Assembly: GCF_017744255.1 (NCBI RefSeq)
Contig: NZ_JAGHQP010000003.1
Location: forward strand, 124,001 to 188,000
DNA length: 64,000 nucleotides
From: Brevundimonas sp. A19_0
GTDB lineage: Bacteria > Pseudomonadota > Alphaproteobacteria > Caulobacterales > Caulobacteraceae
Direction of reading: 5' to 3'
Below the pieces are notes generated by a model. That model was not told where the DNA came from. It ran no database searches and saw only the letters and a program-made list of their open reading frames with translations. Shown one piece after another: positions 54,572-62,018 of the stretch. Position 1 is the stretch's first letter. The number at the start of each line of letters is the position of its first letter. A program made the translations under genes and the position numbers.

Positions 54572-55801
54572 ATGACCCAGCCCCTTTCCAGCCCGCAGGA
54601 TGGTGCGCCCGAGGCCGGGTCGGACTCGACCTGGAAGGCGCGCCATGCCCTGCTGAAGCGGCTGGCGGATGTGGTGTCCCTGCCGACCAGCCGGATCAAT
54701 GCGTTCGAGCGGGCGGTGACCGGCGATCTGCTGGTCGAGATGGCGCGACTGGCGACCCCGTCCGACCGGATGAAGATGGCCCATCGGCTGGCGCCGCTGT
54801 CGGAGCTGCCGAACGGGTTGATGCGGCTGCTGCTCCGGGATGAGCCGGCCGTGGCCGGGGTGCTGATCGAGAATTGCGCGGGGCTGACCGACGCAGACCT
54901 CTTGTCCTGTGCACGTGATACCAGCCATGACCACCACATCCTGATCGCCGCCCGGCGGGGGGTCTCGGAGGTCGTCTCCGAGGTGCTGATCGAGGGCGCG
55001 CATGCCGATGTGGTCGAGGCGCTGCTGCGCAACACGACCGCGCGCCTGTCCCAGACGGCGATCGAGATGGCGGTGGCGCTGAGCCGCAACCAGCCGAAGC
55101 TGTGCGAACACCTGTTGCGGCGGCCGGAGCTCAGGCCATCGGGCGCCTATGTGATGTTCTGGTGGTGCAATGCGCAGGACCGGCGCACCATCCTGCAGCG
55201 CTTTGCCGTGTCGCGGGAGGTGATGCAGGAGGTGTCCGAGGACATCTTCGCCCTCGCCGCCGCGGAAGGCTGGCAGGACCCGGTGTCGCGCAAGGCGCTG
55301 CAGTTCATCGAGCGGCGACAGCGCAACCGCGGGGCCATCGACAAGAGCCCCTACGACAGCCTGGAAGACGCCATCGTGCAGATCGAGCGCGCGGGCATGG
55401 GGCGCGAGTCGGCCGCCGAGATCGCCTATCTGTCCGGGGTCAAACCGCTGACCGGCGCCAAGATCCTGGGTGATCCCGGAGGCGAACCGGTGGCTATCCT
55501 GTGCAAGGCGACGGGGCTGGACCGGCAGTATCTGACGGCGCTGTGGCGGTCGATGAAGCGGCCCGAGACCCTGCCGGACGGGCGCGTGGATCCGACCTGG
55601 GAGCGGGTGCAGACCACCTTTGAGATGCTGGCGGTCGACCGGGCGCAGACGGTTCTGCGCTACTGGAACTGGTCGCTGACCTCGGCCATGACGCCCGCTC
55701 TGCTGAAGGCCATCCGGGATGGGGAAGTCGACGAGGTCGATGAATACTCCATGCCCGAACGCACTGCGATGATGGCGCTGGCCCAAGATTTCGGGCGCTA
55801 G
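54572..55801 (+). CDS. DUF2336 protein, paralogue 1
   Basis: A 409-aa soluble helical-repeat protein. The DUF2336 core is at about 30-260 (RLADVVSLPTSRINAFERAVTGDLLVEMA, LTDADLLSCARDTSHDHHILIAARRGVSEVVSEVLI), resembling HEAT-like repeats, and a C-terminal helical region contains FEMLAVDRAQTVLRYWNW. DUF2336 is found mainly in alphaproteobacteria; no function is established. A perfect CGGTTAACCG palindrome lies 24-33 bp upstream of the ATG. Another DUF2336 gene lies at 56455 on the opposite strand with mucR between them. Confidence 0.85.
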   Translation: MTQPLSSPQDGAPEAGSDSTWKARHALLKRLADVVSLPTSRINAFERAVTGDLLVEMARLATPSDRMKMAHRLAPLSELPNGLMRLLLRDEPAVAGVLIENCAGLTDADLLSCARDTSHDHHILIAARRGVSEVVSEVLIEGAHADVVEALLRNTTARLSQTAIEMAVALSRNQPKLCEHLLRRPELRPSGAYVMFWWCNAQDRRTILQRFAVSREVMQEVSEDIFALAAAEGWQDPVSRKALQFIERRQRNRGAIDKSPYDSLEDAIVQIERAGMGRESAAEIAYLSGVKPLTGAKILGDPGGEPVAILCKATGLDRQYLTALWRSMKRPETLPDGRVDPTWERVQTTFEMLAVDRAQTVLRYWNWSLTSAMTPALLKAIRDGEVDEVDEYSMPERTAMMALAQDFGR

Positions 55802-55960
55802 TTTCGCCGCACGCGTCTTGATTGAGCTTAATAGCCGCTCACCAAATCAGAAAAGCCGCACAGAGAATTGCATGGCGACGCCGATTGTTCTATCAGCGCG
55901 CCATCAGGGGCGATTCCTGCAAGGTTGTATCGCCTCGCTCTGTAAACGTCTGGATGATCG

Positions 55961-56389
55961 ATGGAAGAAAAAGCCGAGCTGCTTGAAATGACGGCGGACA
56001 TCATTTCCGCCTATGTCAGCAACAACATTCTGCCGCCGGAAGCCGTTCCTGCCCTGATCGGGTCGATCCATTCGACCCTGTCGCAGCTGTCGGGTGACGG
56101 TCCCGAGCCGGAGCCGGAAGTCAAGGATCCGGCCGTGCCGATCCGCAAGTCGATCACGCCGGACTATCTGATCTGTCTGGAAGACGGTCGCAAGTTCAAG
56201 TCGCTGAAGCGTCACCTGCGCACGAAATACGACATGAGCCCGGAGGAATACCGGTCGAAGTGGGGCCTGCCCAAGGACTACCCGATGGTCGCGCCCAACT
56301 ATGCCAAGGCCCGTTCGGAACTGGCCAAGCAGATGGGACTGGGCCAGGGCGGCCGTAAGCCGGCCCGCACCGCCCGCGCCAAGAAGTAG
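55961..56389 (+). CDS. mucR: MucR/Ros family transcriptional regulator
   Basis: A 142-aa zinc-finger regulator. After an N-terminal helical region (AELLEMTADIISAYVSNN) comes the MucR domain: VPIRKSITPDYLICLEDGRKFKSLKRHLRTKYDMSPEEYRSKWGLPKDYPMVAPNY. The finger here has C at YLICLEDG and histidine in KRHLRTKY; the second cysteine position is replaced, as in several MucR proteins. In Caulobacter, MucR1 and MucR2 repress G1-phase genes and act opposite CtrA and SciP, so the neighbourhood fits. A GATTC lies 45 bp upstream. Confidence 0.93.
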   Translation: MEEKAELLEMTADIISAYVSNNILPPEAVPALIGSIHSTLSQLSGDGPEPEPEVKDPAVPIRKSITPDYLICLEDGRKFKSLKRHLRTKYDMSPEEYRSKWGLPKDYPMVAPNYAKARSELAKQMGLGQGGRKPARTARAKK

Positions 56390-56413
56390 GGCGCCAGCCT
56401 CAAGAGACAAATC

Positions 56414-56443
56414 GGCCCGCCGGAGTGATCCGGCGGGCCTTTT
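56414..56443. terminator. Terminator between mucR and DUF2336 paralogue 2
   Basis: Perfect 10-bp arms GGCCCGCCGG and CCGGCGGGCC with a 6-nt loop, then TTTT. It lies 25 bp after mucR and 12 bp before the end of the convergent DUF2336 gene. Confidence 0.92.
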
Positions 56444-56454
56444 GCTGTGTGGGA

Positions 56455-57561
56455 TCAGGCGGCGCGGGCCTCGCGGCGCATGCGCCAGAAGCGCAGGGTG
56501 CGGCGGGCGGCGTCCGGCGCCAGCTCCTCGTACATCCTGCCATAGCTGTGGGCCTTGGCCATGGCCGACCCGTCGTTGTTCAGCAGGACCACGGCGTAGG
56601 TCAGGAACAGGGCCCGATCCAGACCGGCGGACCGGCAGACCACGGCCAGGGCATCCAGATCGCACCGCTCGATGATCTGGCGGGCGGTGTGGAAATCGAT
56701 GTCGGCCAGCTGGGCCAGGGCGATCAGGAAGCAGGTCCGGCCGCCCGAGCGCAGGAAGCGGGCCAGCATCTGGGGCGTCAGCTGATTGGCCGCGTGGAGT
56801 TCCTCGACATAGGCAAGGCTCTCGGCATAGTCCGCCGGCAGGGCACCGTCCTGGGTGGCGAGGCGGGTCCGGCCGGCCTCCAGCGCACTTTCGAGGACGG
56901 CGGGGTCAAGCCGGGCGTTGCGCTCGAGGATGGTGTGCCTGAGGCGGGCCTCGACGATGAAATACATCTCGTTCAGCAGGTCCGGCGGCAGGGCCTTGCG
57001 CTCGACGGTCGCGGCATGGAGCGCCGGATTGGCGCGGGCGCGCTCTACGGCCTTTTCGCTGGCGGCGCGGGACAGCTGGGCCCCTTCGTTGGACAGCAGG
57101 CGCTCAAGAGTCTCGTCATCGCCATGGTCAACGATCGCGTCCGACACGGCCTCGGACACATCCTTGCGGGCGGAGACCGCGCGCAGGTGATCCTGGCCCC
57201 GGGTGCGGGCGACCTCGATCAGGTCGCCGTCGGTCAGGACCGGGGAACTGGTCAGGACCGGCGTCGCCACTTCGGCCTCGTCAAGGGCGAGTCGGCGGAT
57301 CAGGGCGCGAGGGGCCGCGGCAGTCTCGGCGAAGCGCTGGGCCAGTTCCGCCCGGACGGCGGTCTCCATTTCCGCCGAAAGTTCAGCGAGGACCGTGCCG
57401 TACAGATCTGTCTCGGTGGAGCTGTGGGTGTCGGTGCCGAAGAAGACGTCGGTCAGCTCGCGCAGCAGGGCGCGGCGCTTCTCGCTGGAAGGCTCGCGCG
57501 CCATGGCGATCAGATCGGGCAGGCGCGACTGGACGGCGCCCTCGGACTCCATGGCCGTCAT
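56455..57561 (-). CDS. DUF2336 protein, paralogue 2
   Basis: A 368-aa helical-repeat protein: SRLPDLIAMAREPSSEKRRALLRELTDVFF at the start, and the repeat LTDGDLIEVARTRGQDHLRAVSARKDVSEAVSDAIVDHGDDETLERLLSNEGAQLSRAASEKAVERA shared with paralogue 1. No membrane segment is seen. It overlaps the upstream proline-rich gene as ATGA, so the two are translationally coupled. The operon has a CtrA box. Function unknown. Confidence 0.87.
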   Translation of the reverse strand: MTAMESEGAVQSRLPDLIAMAREPSSEKRRALLRELTDVFFGTDTHSSTETDLYGTVLAELSAEMETAVRAELAQRFAETAAAPRALIRRLALDEAEVATPVLTSSPVLTDGDLIEVARTRGQDHLRAVSARKDVSEAVSDAIVDHGDDETLERLLSNEGAQLSRAASEKAVERARANPALHAATVERKALPPDLLNEMYFIVEARLRHTILERNARLDPAVLESALEAGRTRLATQDGALPADYAESLAYVEELHAANQLTPQMLARFLRSGGRTCFLIALAQLADIDFHTARQIIERCDLDALAVVCRSAGLDRALFLTYAVVLLNNDGSAMAKAHSYGRMYEELAPDAARRTLRFWRMRREARAA

Positions 57562-58571
57562 TGGCGCGCCCCGGCGCTACGGGCCGATTCCCCCGTGGTG
57601 CGGCGCACCGTGCCGTCCGGATTGCGGACCAGCTGGGGCGGCTCGGGCGGGCGGGCCAGGGACGGCGAGCTCGGGGTCTCTTCCAGCTCGATCGGCAGGG
57701 CGTCCAGATAGACCTGTTCCGGCATGGGCGTCCGGTCGGGCTGACGGCCGTTCTGGCGATGGACGGAGTAATAGCGGGCGCCCTGGGGGGCAGCCTGAGG
57801 CGTGCTATCGGTCTGGTAGGTCGGCTGCGGCTGTGCCACCGGGGCGACCGGTTGCGACAGGGCCGGGGCCGGGGCCGGCGCGGCGGCGGGAGTAGGGGCC
57901 TGTCGGGACTGGCCGACCGACCAGATGGGCGCATCCGCGCGGGGGGCCATGGGATCATCGGCCCATTCAGGCGGGCGCGTCGGGGCAGGGGCGGGAGCCG
58001 GCACCGGCACAGGCTCAGGCTGCGGGGCCGGACGCTCGACCGGTGCGGGGGCGGGAGCCTGTCGCACCGGCGGGGCAGACGGAACGACCGGACGAGCCTC
58101 GGCAACCGGGGTGCGCACAGGTTGGGGCGGAGGCGGGGGAGGCGGTGCCGACACCGGCACGCTCTGCGGCGCGGCGAAGAAGGCGTCGGCCGGGGTCAGG
58201 CCGGGGCGACCGTCGGCGCGAATGGTGCGCAGCGGCAGTCTGGGCGTGGCCGGGCGCAGCTCGGGCACCGAAGCGTAGGACTGGGTTCCCGCATGGGGAA
58301 TGACGGCCGAGGCCGGGCGCAGGGCCGGGATATCGTCCCGCGCGGCCGGCGTTTCGGCGCGAGCCATGGCGACCGGCGCCGGGCGACCGTTCCAGTCGAG
58401 ATAGCGGAGCGTCGGGGCATCCCGGGCCGGGGCATCCTGGGCCTGAACCATGGCCGGTCCGGCCAGCACACCGAGCAGCAGGGCCGCGGTCGCGCCGAGC
58501 CCGTGACAGACGCGCGCTGTCGGGAAAATGGCTGGGTCGCGTGGCATTCCGCACTCCGGCAGGTCTGGCAT
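57558..58571 (-). CDS. Exported proline-rich protein
   Basis: A 337-aa protein. A signal or membrane anchor (ATAALLLGVLAGPAMVQA, about 27-44) is followed by a long region dominated by Pro and Ala, including seven consecutive prolines near residue 144 and Pro-Val-Pro-Ala repeats to about 245. Such a segment can span the periplasm or bind partners. The last 60 residues are more ordered (QVYLDALPIELEETPSSPS). It is coupled to a DUF2336 gene and sits behind a CtrA box. Flagellum-placement protein PflI of Caulobacter is also proline-rich and membrane-anchored; homology to it is only a possibility. Confidence 0.8.
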   Translation of the reverse strand: MPDLPECGMPRDPAIFPTARVCHGLGATAALLLGVLAGPAMVQAQDAPARDAPTLRYLDWNGRPAPVAMARAETPAARDDIPALRPASAVIPHAGTQSYASVPELRPATPRLPLRTIRADGRPGLTPADAFFAAPQSVPVSAPPPPPPPQPVRTPVAEARPVVPSAPPVRQAPAPAPVERPAPQPEPVPVPAPAPAPTRPPEWADDPMAPRADAPIWSVGQSRQAPTPAAAPAPAPALSQPVAPVAQPQPTYQTDSTPQAAPQGARYYSVHRQNGRQPDRTPMPEQVYLDALPIELEETPSSPSLARPPEPPQLVRNPDGTVRRTTGESARSAGARQ

Positions 58572-58595
58572 GCGACAACCCTAGGCGGTCCAGGT

Positions 58596-58624
58596 TTAAT
58601 CGCCCGCTAACAACGGTCGGAATC
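58596..58624 (-). promoter_or_regulatory. CtrA box and GANTC site upstream of the proline-rich/DUF2336 operon
   Basis: On the gene strand the site reads TTAG-N7-TTAA (58611 to 58596), 25 bp upstream of the start codon, one base from the CtrA consensus. GAATC, a GANTC site, lies at 58620-58624 just further upstream. The pair suggests cell-cycle timing by CtrA and CcrM. Confidence 0.65.
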
Positions 58625-58634
58625 CCGAAGCCGG

Positions 58635-59666
58635 TCAGGTCGGTAAATAAAGCGGCGTCCAGGCGTCACGCCACGCCAGCTCCGGCTGTGCCAGGCCGGC
58701 CTCGACGGCGCTATCAAAGAAGGCCTGCCAGTGCGCTTCGGACATGGTGCCGATGCCAGAGGCGGAGTCGCCCCCGGTGACGATGGCGGCTGCGCGAAGG
58801 GCGTCATGCGCGGCGCCGAGGGTCTGGTCTCCCCGACCACGAAGGGCCTTGCGAATCAGGGCATGAGCCGGTTCCGGATCGCCGTTGATGTAGTCCTTCC
58901 AGCCTTCGATCGAGGCGGCAATGAAGGCCCGGAGCGCCGCCTCATTGTCGCGGGCGAAAGCCGTAGGGGCGAGCAGCAGGTCGCCGTAGGAGGCAAATCC
59001 GTCCTCGGCCAGCAGGCGGGCTGTGGTCGCGGGTCCCTCAGTCGCGGCGATCTGGACGGGTTCGCGGGCGACGTGGCCGAGCATGACGGCCCGGGGATCG
59101 GCGAGGAAGGCGTCGAGGTCGTAGTCGGCGATCAGATCGTCCGGATAGTCGAGACGGGCCTGAAGCCAGGGCCAGAGGGTGTCACGATCGGCGTTGGCTA
59201 CCTGGAGCGCCGATGGCGGCGGAGGCGCAGCCTCTCCGGAGGTCGCAGGCGCATGGCGGACCAGGGCCCGCGGCGAGGTCTGGAAGAAGGCCGCGACGGC
59301 CTTCACGGGGGCGCCCTCCTCGACGAGGCGAAGCGGAATGAACCCGTCGTCGACAAGACCCAGCTCGGCCCGACCGGTGGCGAGCGCGCGGGGGACATCC
59401 TGCCCGAAGCCGGGGCGAACGAGCTGGACGTTGAGGTCCCGGGCCTCGTAGAGGCCGGTCGCAAGTGCCTGATAAAAACCGCCGAGATCGACCGTGGCGG
59501 GACCGTCGACCACGAGGCGCAGGCGGACGCGACCGTTCTCGTCCACCGGGGGTTCGGGGTTACCGCAGGCCGCGAGGGCGGCCGCCGTTCCCACCGCCAC
59601 GCCGCCGGCCAGCACGGCTCGACGGTTCAGCAAGACAGGGCGGACGGGCAGGCGGCGCATGGCCAT
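58635..59666 (-). CDS. NMT1/THI5-like ABC substrate-binding lipoprotein
   Basis: A 343-aa protein. The signal RRAVLAGGVAVGTAAALAACG has both twin-arginine character and a lipobox (LAAC). The mature protein is an SsuA/THI5-type periplasmic binding protein: LRLVVDGPATVDLGGFYQALATGLYEARDLNVQLVRPGFGQDVPRALATGRAELGLVDDGF. Such proteins bind thiamine precursors or sulphonates for an ABC importer. No permease or ATPase gene is beside it, so the substrate is open. MRR at 59660 is an alternative start. Confidence 0.88.
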   Translation of the reverse strand: MAMRRLPVRPVLLNRRAVLAGGVAVGTAAALAACGNPEPPVDENGRVRLRLVVDGPATVDLGGFYQALATGLYEARDLNVQLVRPGFGQDVPRALATGRAELGLVDDGFIPLRLVEEGAPVKAVAAFFQTSPRALVRHAPATSGEAAPPPPSALQVANADRDTLWPWLQARLDYPDDLIADYDLDAFLADPRAVMLGHVAREPVQIAATEGPATTARLLAEDGFASYGDLLLAPTAFARDNEAALRAFIAASIEGWKDYINGDPEPAHALIRKALRGRGDQTLGAAHDALRAAAIVTGGDSASGIGTMSEAHWQAFFDSAVEAGLAQPELAWRDAWTPLYLPT

Positions 59667-59703
59667 GGTTTAGGGGGGGAATCCCGCGAAGGAAAGGGAG
59701 GGG

Positions 59704-60222
59704 TCAGTGCCGATGCTGAACGACGAGCTCTCCGGCAAGGACGCGCAGGAAGACCGGCGGGCGGTCCCCGAACAGGGCGCTCATCTGGGCCGCCTGGGCC
59801 TTGAGCGTCCCGTTCATGAAGCCGCCCTCGGCGTCCGGGTCAGACACAAGGGCGCCGGTGACCGGATCAACCTTCAATCCGCCGAACATGGTGGAGAAGT
59901 CGAACGGATTTTCGCCGGTCTTGGTACCCCCGCCCTGCGCCGTGATCTGGCCCATTCCCGATGCCATGTCGCTCATGGCCAGGAGCGAGGCGGTATTCTG
60001 TTCATACGCCGCCGCATAGCCCACCGTCTCGGCGCAGAGGTAGCCCAACAGGAATTCCGCCGCGTCGGTCGCCCCGCTGCTCACGGCCACGGCATCAGCG
60101 GCGCGTTCCCGGAGGCAGGCCTCGGCATTGGTGTAGGCCGGGGGGCGCTCCTGGGCCTGTGCCGCGTCCGGCATCAGGGCCGGGATGGCGAGGGCGGCGG
60201 CGATGGCGAGGGTCAGGCGCAT
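59704..60222 (-). CDS. Exported hypothetical protein
   Basis: A 172-aa protein with signal peptide (LTLAIAAALAIPALMPDAAQA, cleavage near 23). The mature part has two cysteines (EACLRER, GYLCAETVGYAA), an alanine-rich helix and a glycine-rich middle (MASGMGQITAQGGGTKTGENPFDFSTMFGG). It ends in LAGELVVQHRH. No family is recognised. It is 37 bp upstream of the NMT1-like gene on the same strand, so the two may form an operon. Confidence 0.7.
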   Translation of the reverse strand: MRLTLAIAAALAIPALMPDAAQAQERPPAYTNAEACLRERAADAVAVSSGATDAAEFLLGYLCAETVGYAAAYEQNTASLLAMSDMASGMGQITAQGGGTKTGENPFDFSTMFGGLKVDPVTGALVSDPDAEGGFMNGTLKAQAAQMSALFGDRPPVFLRVLAGELVVQHRH

Positions 60223-60912
60223 GGGGCTCTCCCGTTCTAGTCGAACGGCAGTCTGTCATCGCAAGCAGCACGGGGGAAGGGCCGGAAAGCCTGGGCCGGA
60301 ATTGAGCGAGGGCACGAACCGCCCGGTCGAACCGTTGCGCTTCGTGCCCTCGCCAAGTCCGGGTTGGACTTGGCCGTTGAGGTCGGGACCCTGGCCTGGG
60401 CGTCAGCGGAGCGAACCCCGGTGACGGTCGGCTGTATCCTGCGGCTCTGGTTCGGTCGCGTCCCGCAGGTCTGGCCTGCGCCGTCTTCCGATCCCGATCC
60501 GGTTCCCCGAGGTGTGGGCCGAAACCCTGCCTCGAAGCCTTGATCCGGTCCCGTGTCCGTTGCGATCCGGAGATCGCCCATTACCCGGGATCCGAGAGCC
60601 GGACCGGTTCGCCTTGAGCCCGGGTCTCCCCGGTTTTCCGCGCTGCCGTGTCCCTCGGCCTGATCAAGCTCGCTCTGATCTGTGGATGTGGCAAGCGATC
60701 AGAAACGACCGTCTGTGGGCGGGCTTGGGGATAAATCGTGTCCCCAAGAGGATTTTCCGTGAGGCTCGTGCAAAATCCTTTGCATTGTGAAGGTCCTGTG
60801 ACTTTTGCACAGAAGGTATCGGTGGCCCCAAATTATGTTTGAATTTTCCGCCCGGATCATCGCACCTAAGAGAAATTAACAACCCATGCGTGTTGCGCGG
60901 GGTGGCTGAAGC
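60223..60912. other. 690-bp stretch without convincing gene
   Basis: Open frames here are Arg/Pro/Gly-rich, overlap in several frames and lack ribosome sites. 60.42-60.66 kb contains several GATCC/GGTTC-type short repeats. From about 60700 base composition becomes clearly more AT-rich, with AAATTATGTTTGAATTTT near 60829 that could belong to a promoter for the gene at 60925. A TGTGGATGTGG at 60680 resembles one DnaA box with a mismatch but has no partners. I see no tRNA, rRNA or named repeat. Confidence 0.5.
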
Positions 60913-60918
60913 GGGAGG
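60913..60918 (+). promoter_or_regulatory. Ribosome binding site deciding a CTG start
   Basis: GGGAGG at 60913-60918 lies six bases before CTG 60925 in the frame of the downstream protein. There is an in-frame TGA at 60919, so translation of this frame must start after it; no ATG, GTG or TTG occurs between the TGA and GTG 61123. CTG (or ATT 60931) is therefore the best start. Confidence 0.55.
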
Positions 60919-60924
60919 TGACCT

Positions 60925-61623
60925 CTGACCATTCCATCGAAATGGCCATGGGCGGCCAGTCTCGAGTCCTGCGTCCGCGTCCCGGGCGGCCATGTTCGGG
61001 AGGCCTGGGCCTATCTGGAGATCTCCCAGGCTGATCTTGCCCTGGTCACAAATCTTCTTTGCGCGGGGCTGGATGATCAGGCGCCGGCCGAATGGGTCGT
61101 CGATGAAGATGGCTGTCGACTCGTGCTCGACAGCCCCTTGGTTCGTCTGGTGCAGACATTCGAAAGAGATGAGTCAGGGGCACTGAAGGTGAACTTCGAG
61201 TTGCTCGCGCTGGCGGGACATCTTCAGGACAACGGCCGGACGAAGGTCGCTTTGCGCAATGCCGCCGTCGTTTATGACTATCTGAATGTCGCCTACTGCG
61301 CGGCCTTCGCGGATTTCGATATCGGAGGCTATGCCTGGGCGCGGCTGGGTGCCTTTCCGGTGGACGCGGAGCAATGCCGACTGGATTTGCTCAAGCGTCT
61401 GGAGGCCATGGCCAAACGTGGAGGTTGCACGGTTGCCCAGAAGCGCGAGCTTGAAAACCTGGTGAGGGAAACCCCATCTGAAGTCCTGATGTACGATCTG
61501 GCGCGCACGGTGGACAACGGTCAGGCTCTGGGGAAGATCTTGCTTTTAGGGTACAAGTGGGATGCGATCTGGCGAGTCACGGACGAGGCCCAGAGAGCAC
61601 GAGTGATCGGAGCGCTAACATGA
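60925..61623 (+). CDS. Unrecognised protein with probable CTG start
   Basis: Read from CTG 60925 the protein has 232 aa; from the first standard start, GTG 61123, only 166. The additional 66 residues (TIPSKWPWAASLESCVRVPG and on) look like protein, with balanced composition and helix pattern, and a strong GGGAGG precedes them. The protein is soluble and helix-rich, with a distinctive GGYAWARLG at about residues 134-142 after AYCAAFADFD. I do not recognise a family. It overlaps the HU-like gene by ATGA, so the two products are probably made together. Lower GC than the surroundings suggests acquired DNA. Confidence 0.65.
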   Translation: MTIPSKWPWAASLESCVRVPGGHVREAWAYLEISQADLALVTNLLCAGLDDQAPAEWVVDEDGCRLVLDSPLVRLVQTFERDESGALKVNFELLALAGHLQDNGRTKVALRNAAVVYDYLNVAYCAAFADFDIGGYAWARLGAFPVDAEQCRLDLLKRLEAMAKRGGCTVAQKRELENLVRETPSEVLMYDLARTVDNGQALGKILLLGYKWDAIWRVTDEAQRARVIGALT

Positions 61624-62009
61624 CGACTTCAGCCTATAAGGCGGCGCCTCGCTACGAGATGCCCAGCGGTTTCGTCGATGCCGTCGGCGCCGCGGGCGAT
61701 ACCTTCGGCGCGCCCGAGAACGACTTGAGCAGGGTAGGAAAGGCGGCGACCAAATCCGAGTTGGTCAACGCGATGGCGGCCAAGTCCGGTCTGACCAAGG
61801 CGGTCTTGTCCAAGGCGTACGACGTGCTGGTTGAGGTCATGGTCGAGGAATTGACTCACGGTCGAACGGTTCGTGTCGCCAAGTTCGGCAGCTTCAAGAA
61901 ACGACGGAATTATTCGCGCACCCCAAAACGGGCCCAAGACACAGCCAGCGTGGACTTCGTCGCGGGTTCACATCTCGTGACGGCTCTCGAGGAATCCGAC
62001 CGGGCCTGA
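61620..62009 (+). CDS. Divergent HU/IHF-like DNA-binding protein
   Basis: A 129-aa protein. Residues 1-42 are an extra N-terminal region not found in HU. Residues 43-125 follow the HU fold: TKSELVNAMAAKSGLTKAVLSKAYDVLVEVMVEELTHG and VRVAKFGSFKKRRN. The usual arm motif GRNPxTG is replaced by a basic stretch NYSRTPKRAQD. So it keeps the dimer core but probably contacts DNA differently from the canonical HU at 3748. The start ATG 61620 overlaps the stop of the preceding gene. It converges on the ABC-F gene with a 9-bp gap. Confidence 0.82.
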   Translation: MTTSAYKAAPRYEMPSGFVDAVGAAGDTFGAPENDLSRVGKAATKSELVNAMAAKSGLTKAVLSKAYDVLVEVMVEELTHGRTVRVAKFGSFKKRRNYSRTPKRAQDTASVDFVAGSHLVTALEESDRA

Positions 62010-62018
62010 GCCCCCTCC

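Noticed and set aside
60237..60581. A 114-codon minus-strand frame in the gene-free stretch
   Set aside because: No ribosome site, no signal or domain, and similar frames overlap on the other strand.
60680..60730. Possible replication origin because of a DnaA-box-like TGTGGATGTGG and AT-rich DNA
   Set aside because: Only one imperfect box, and no cluster or origin-linked genes near.
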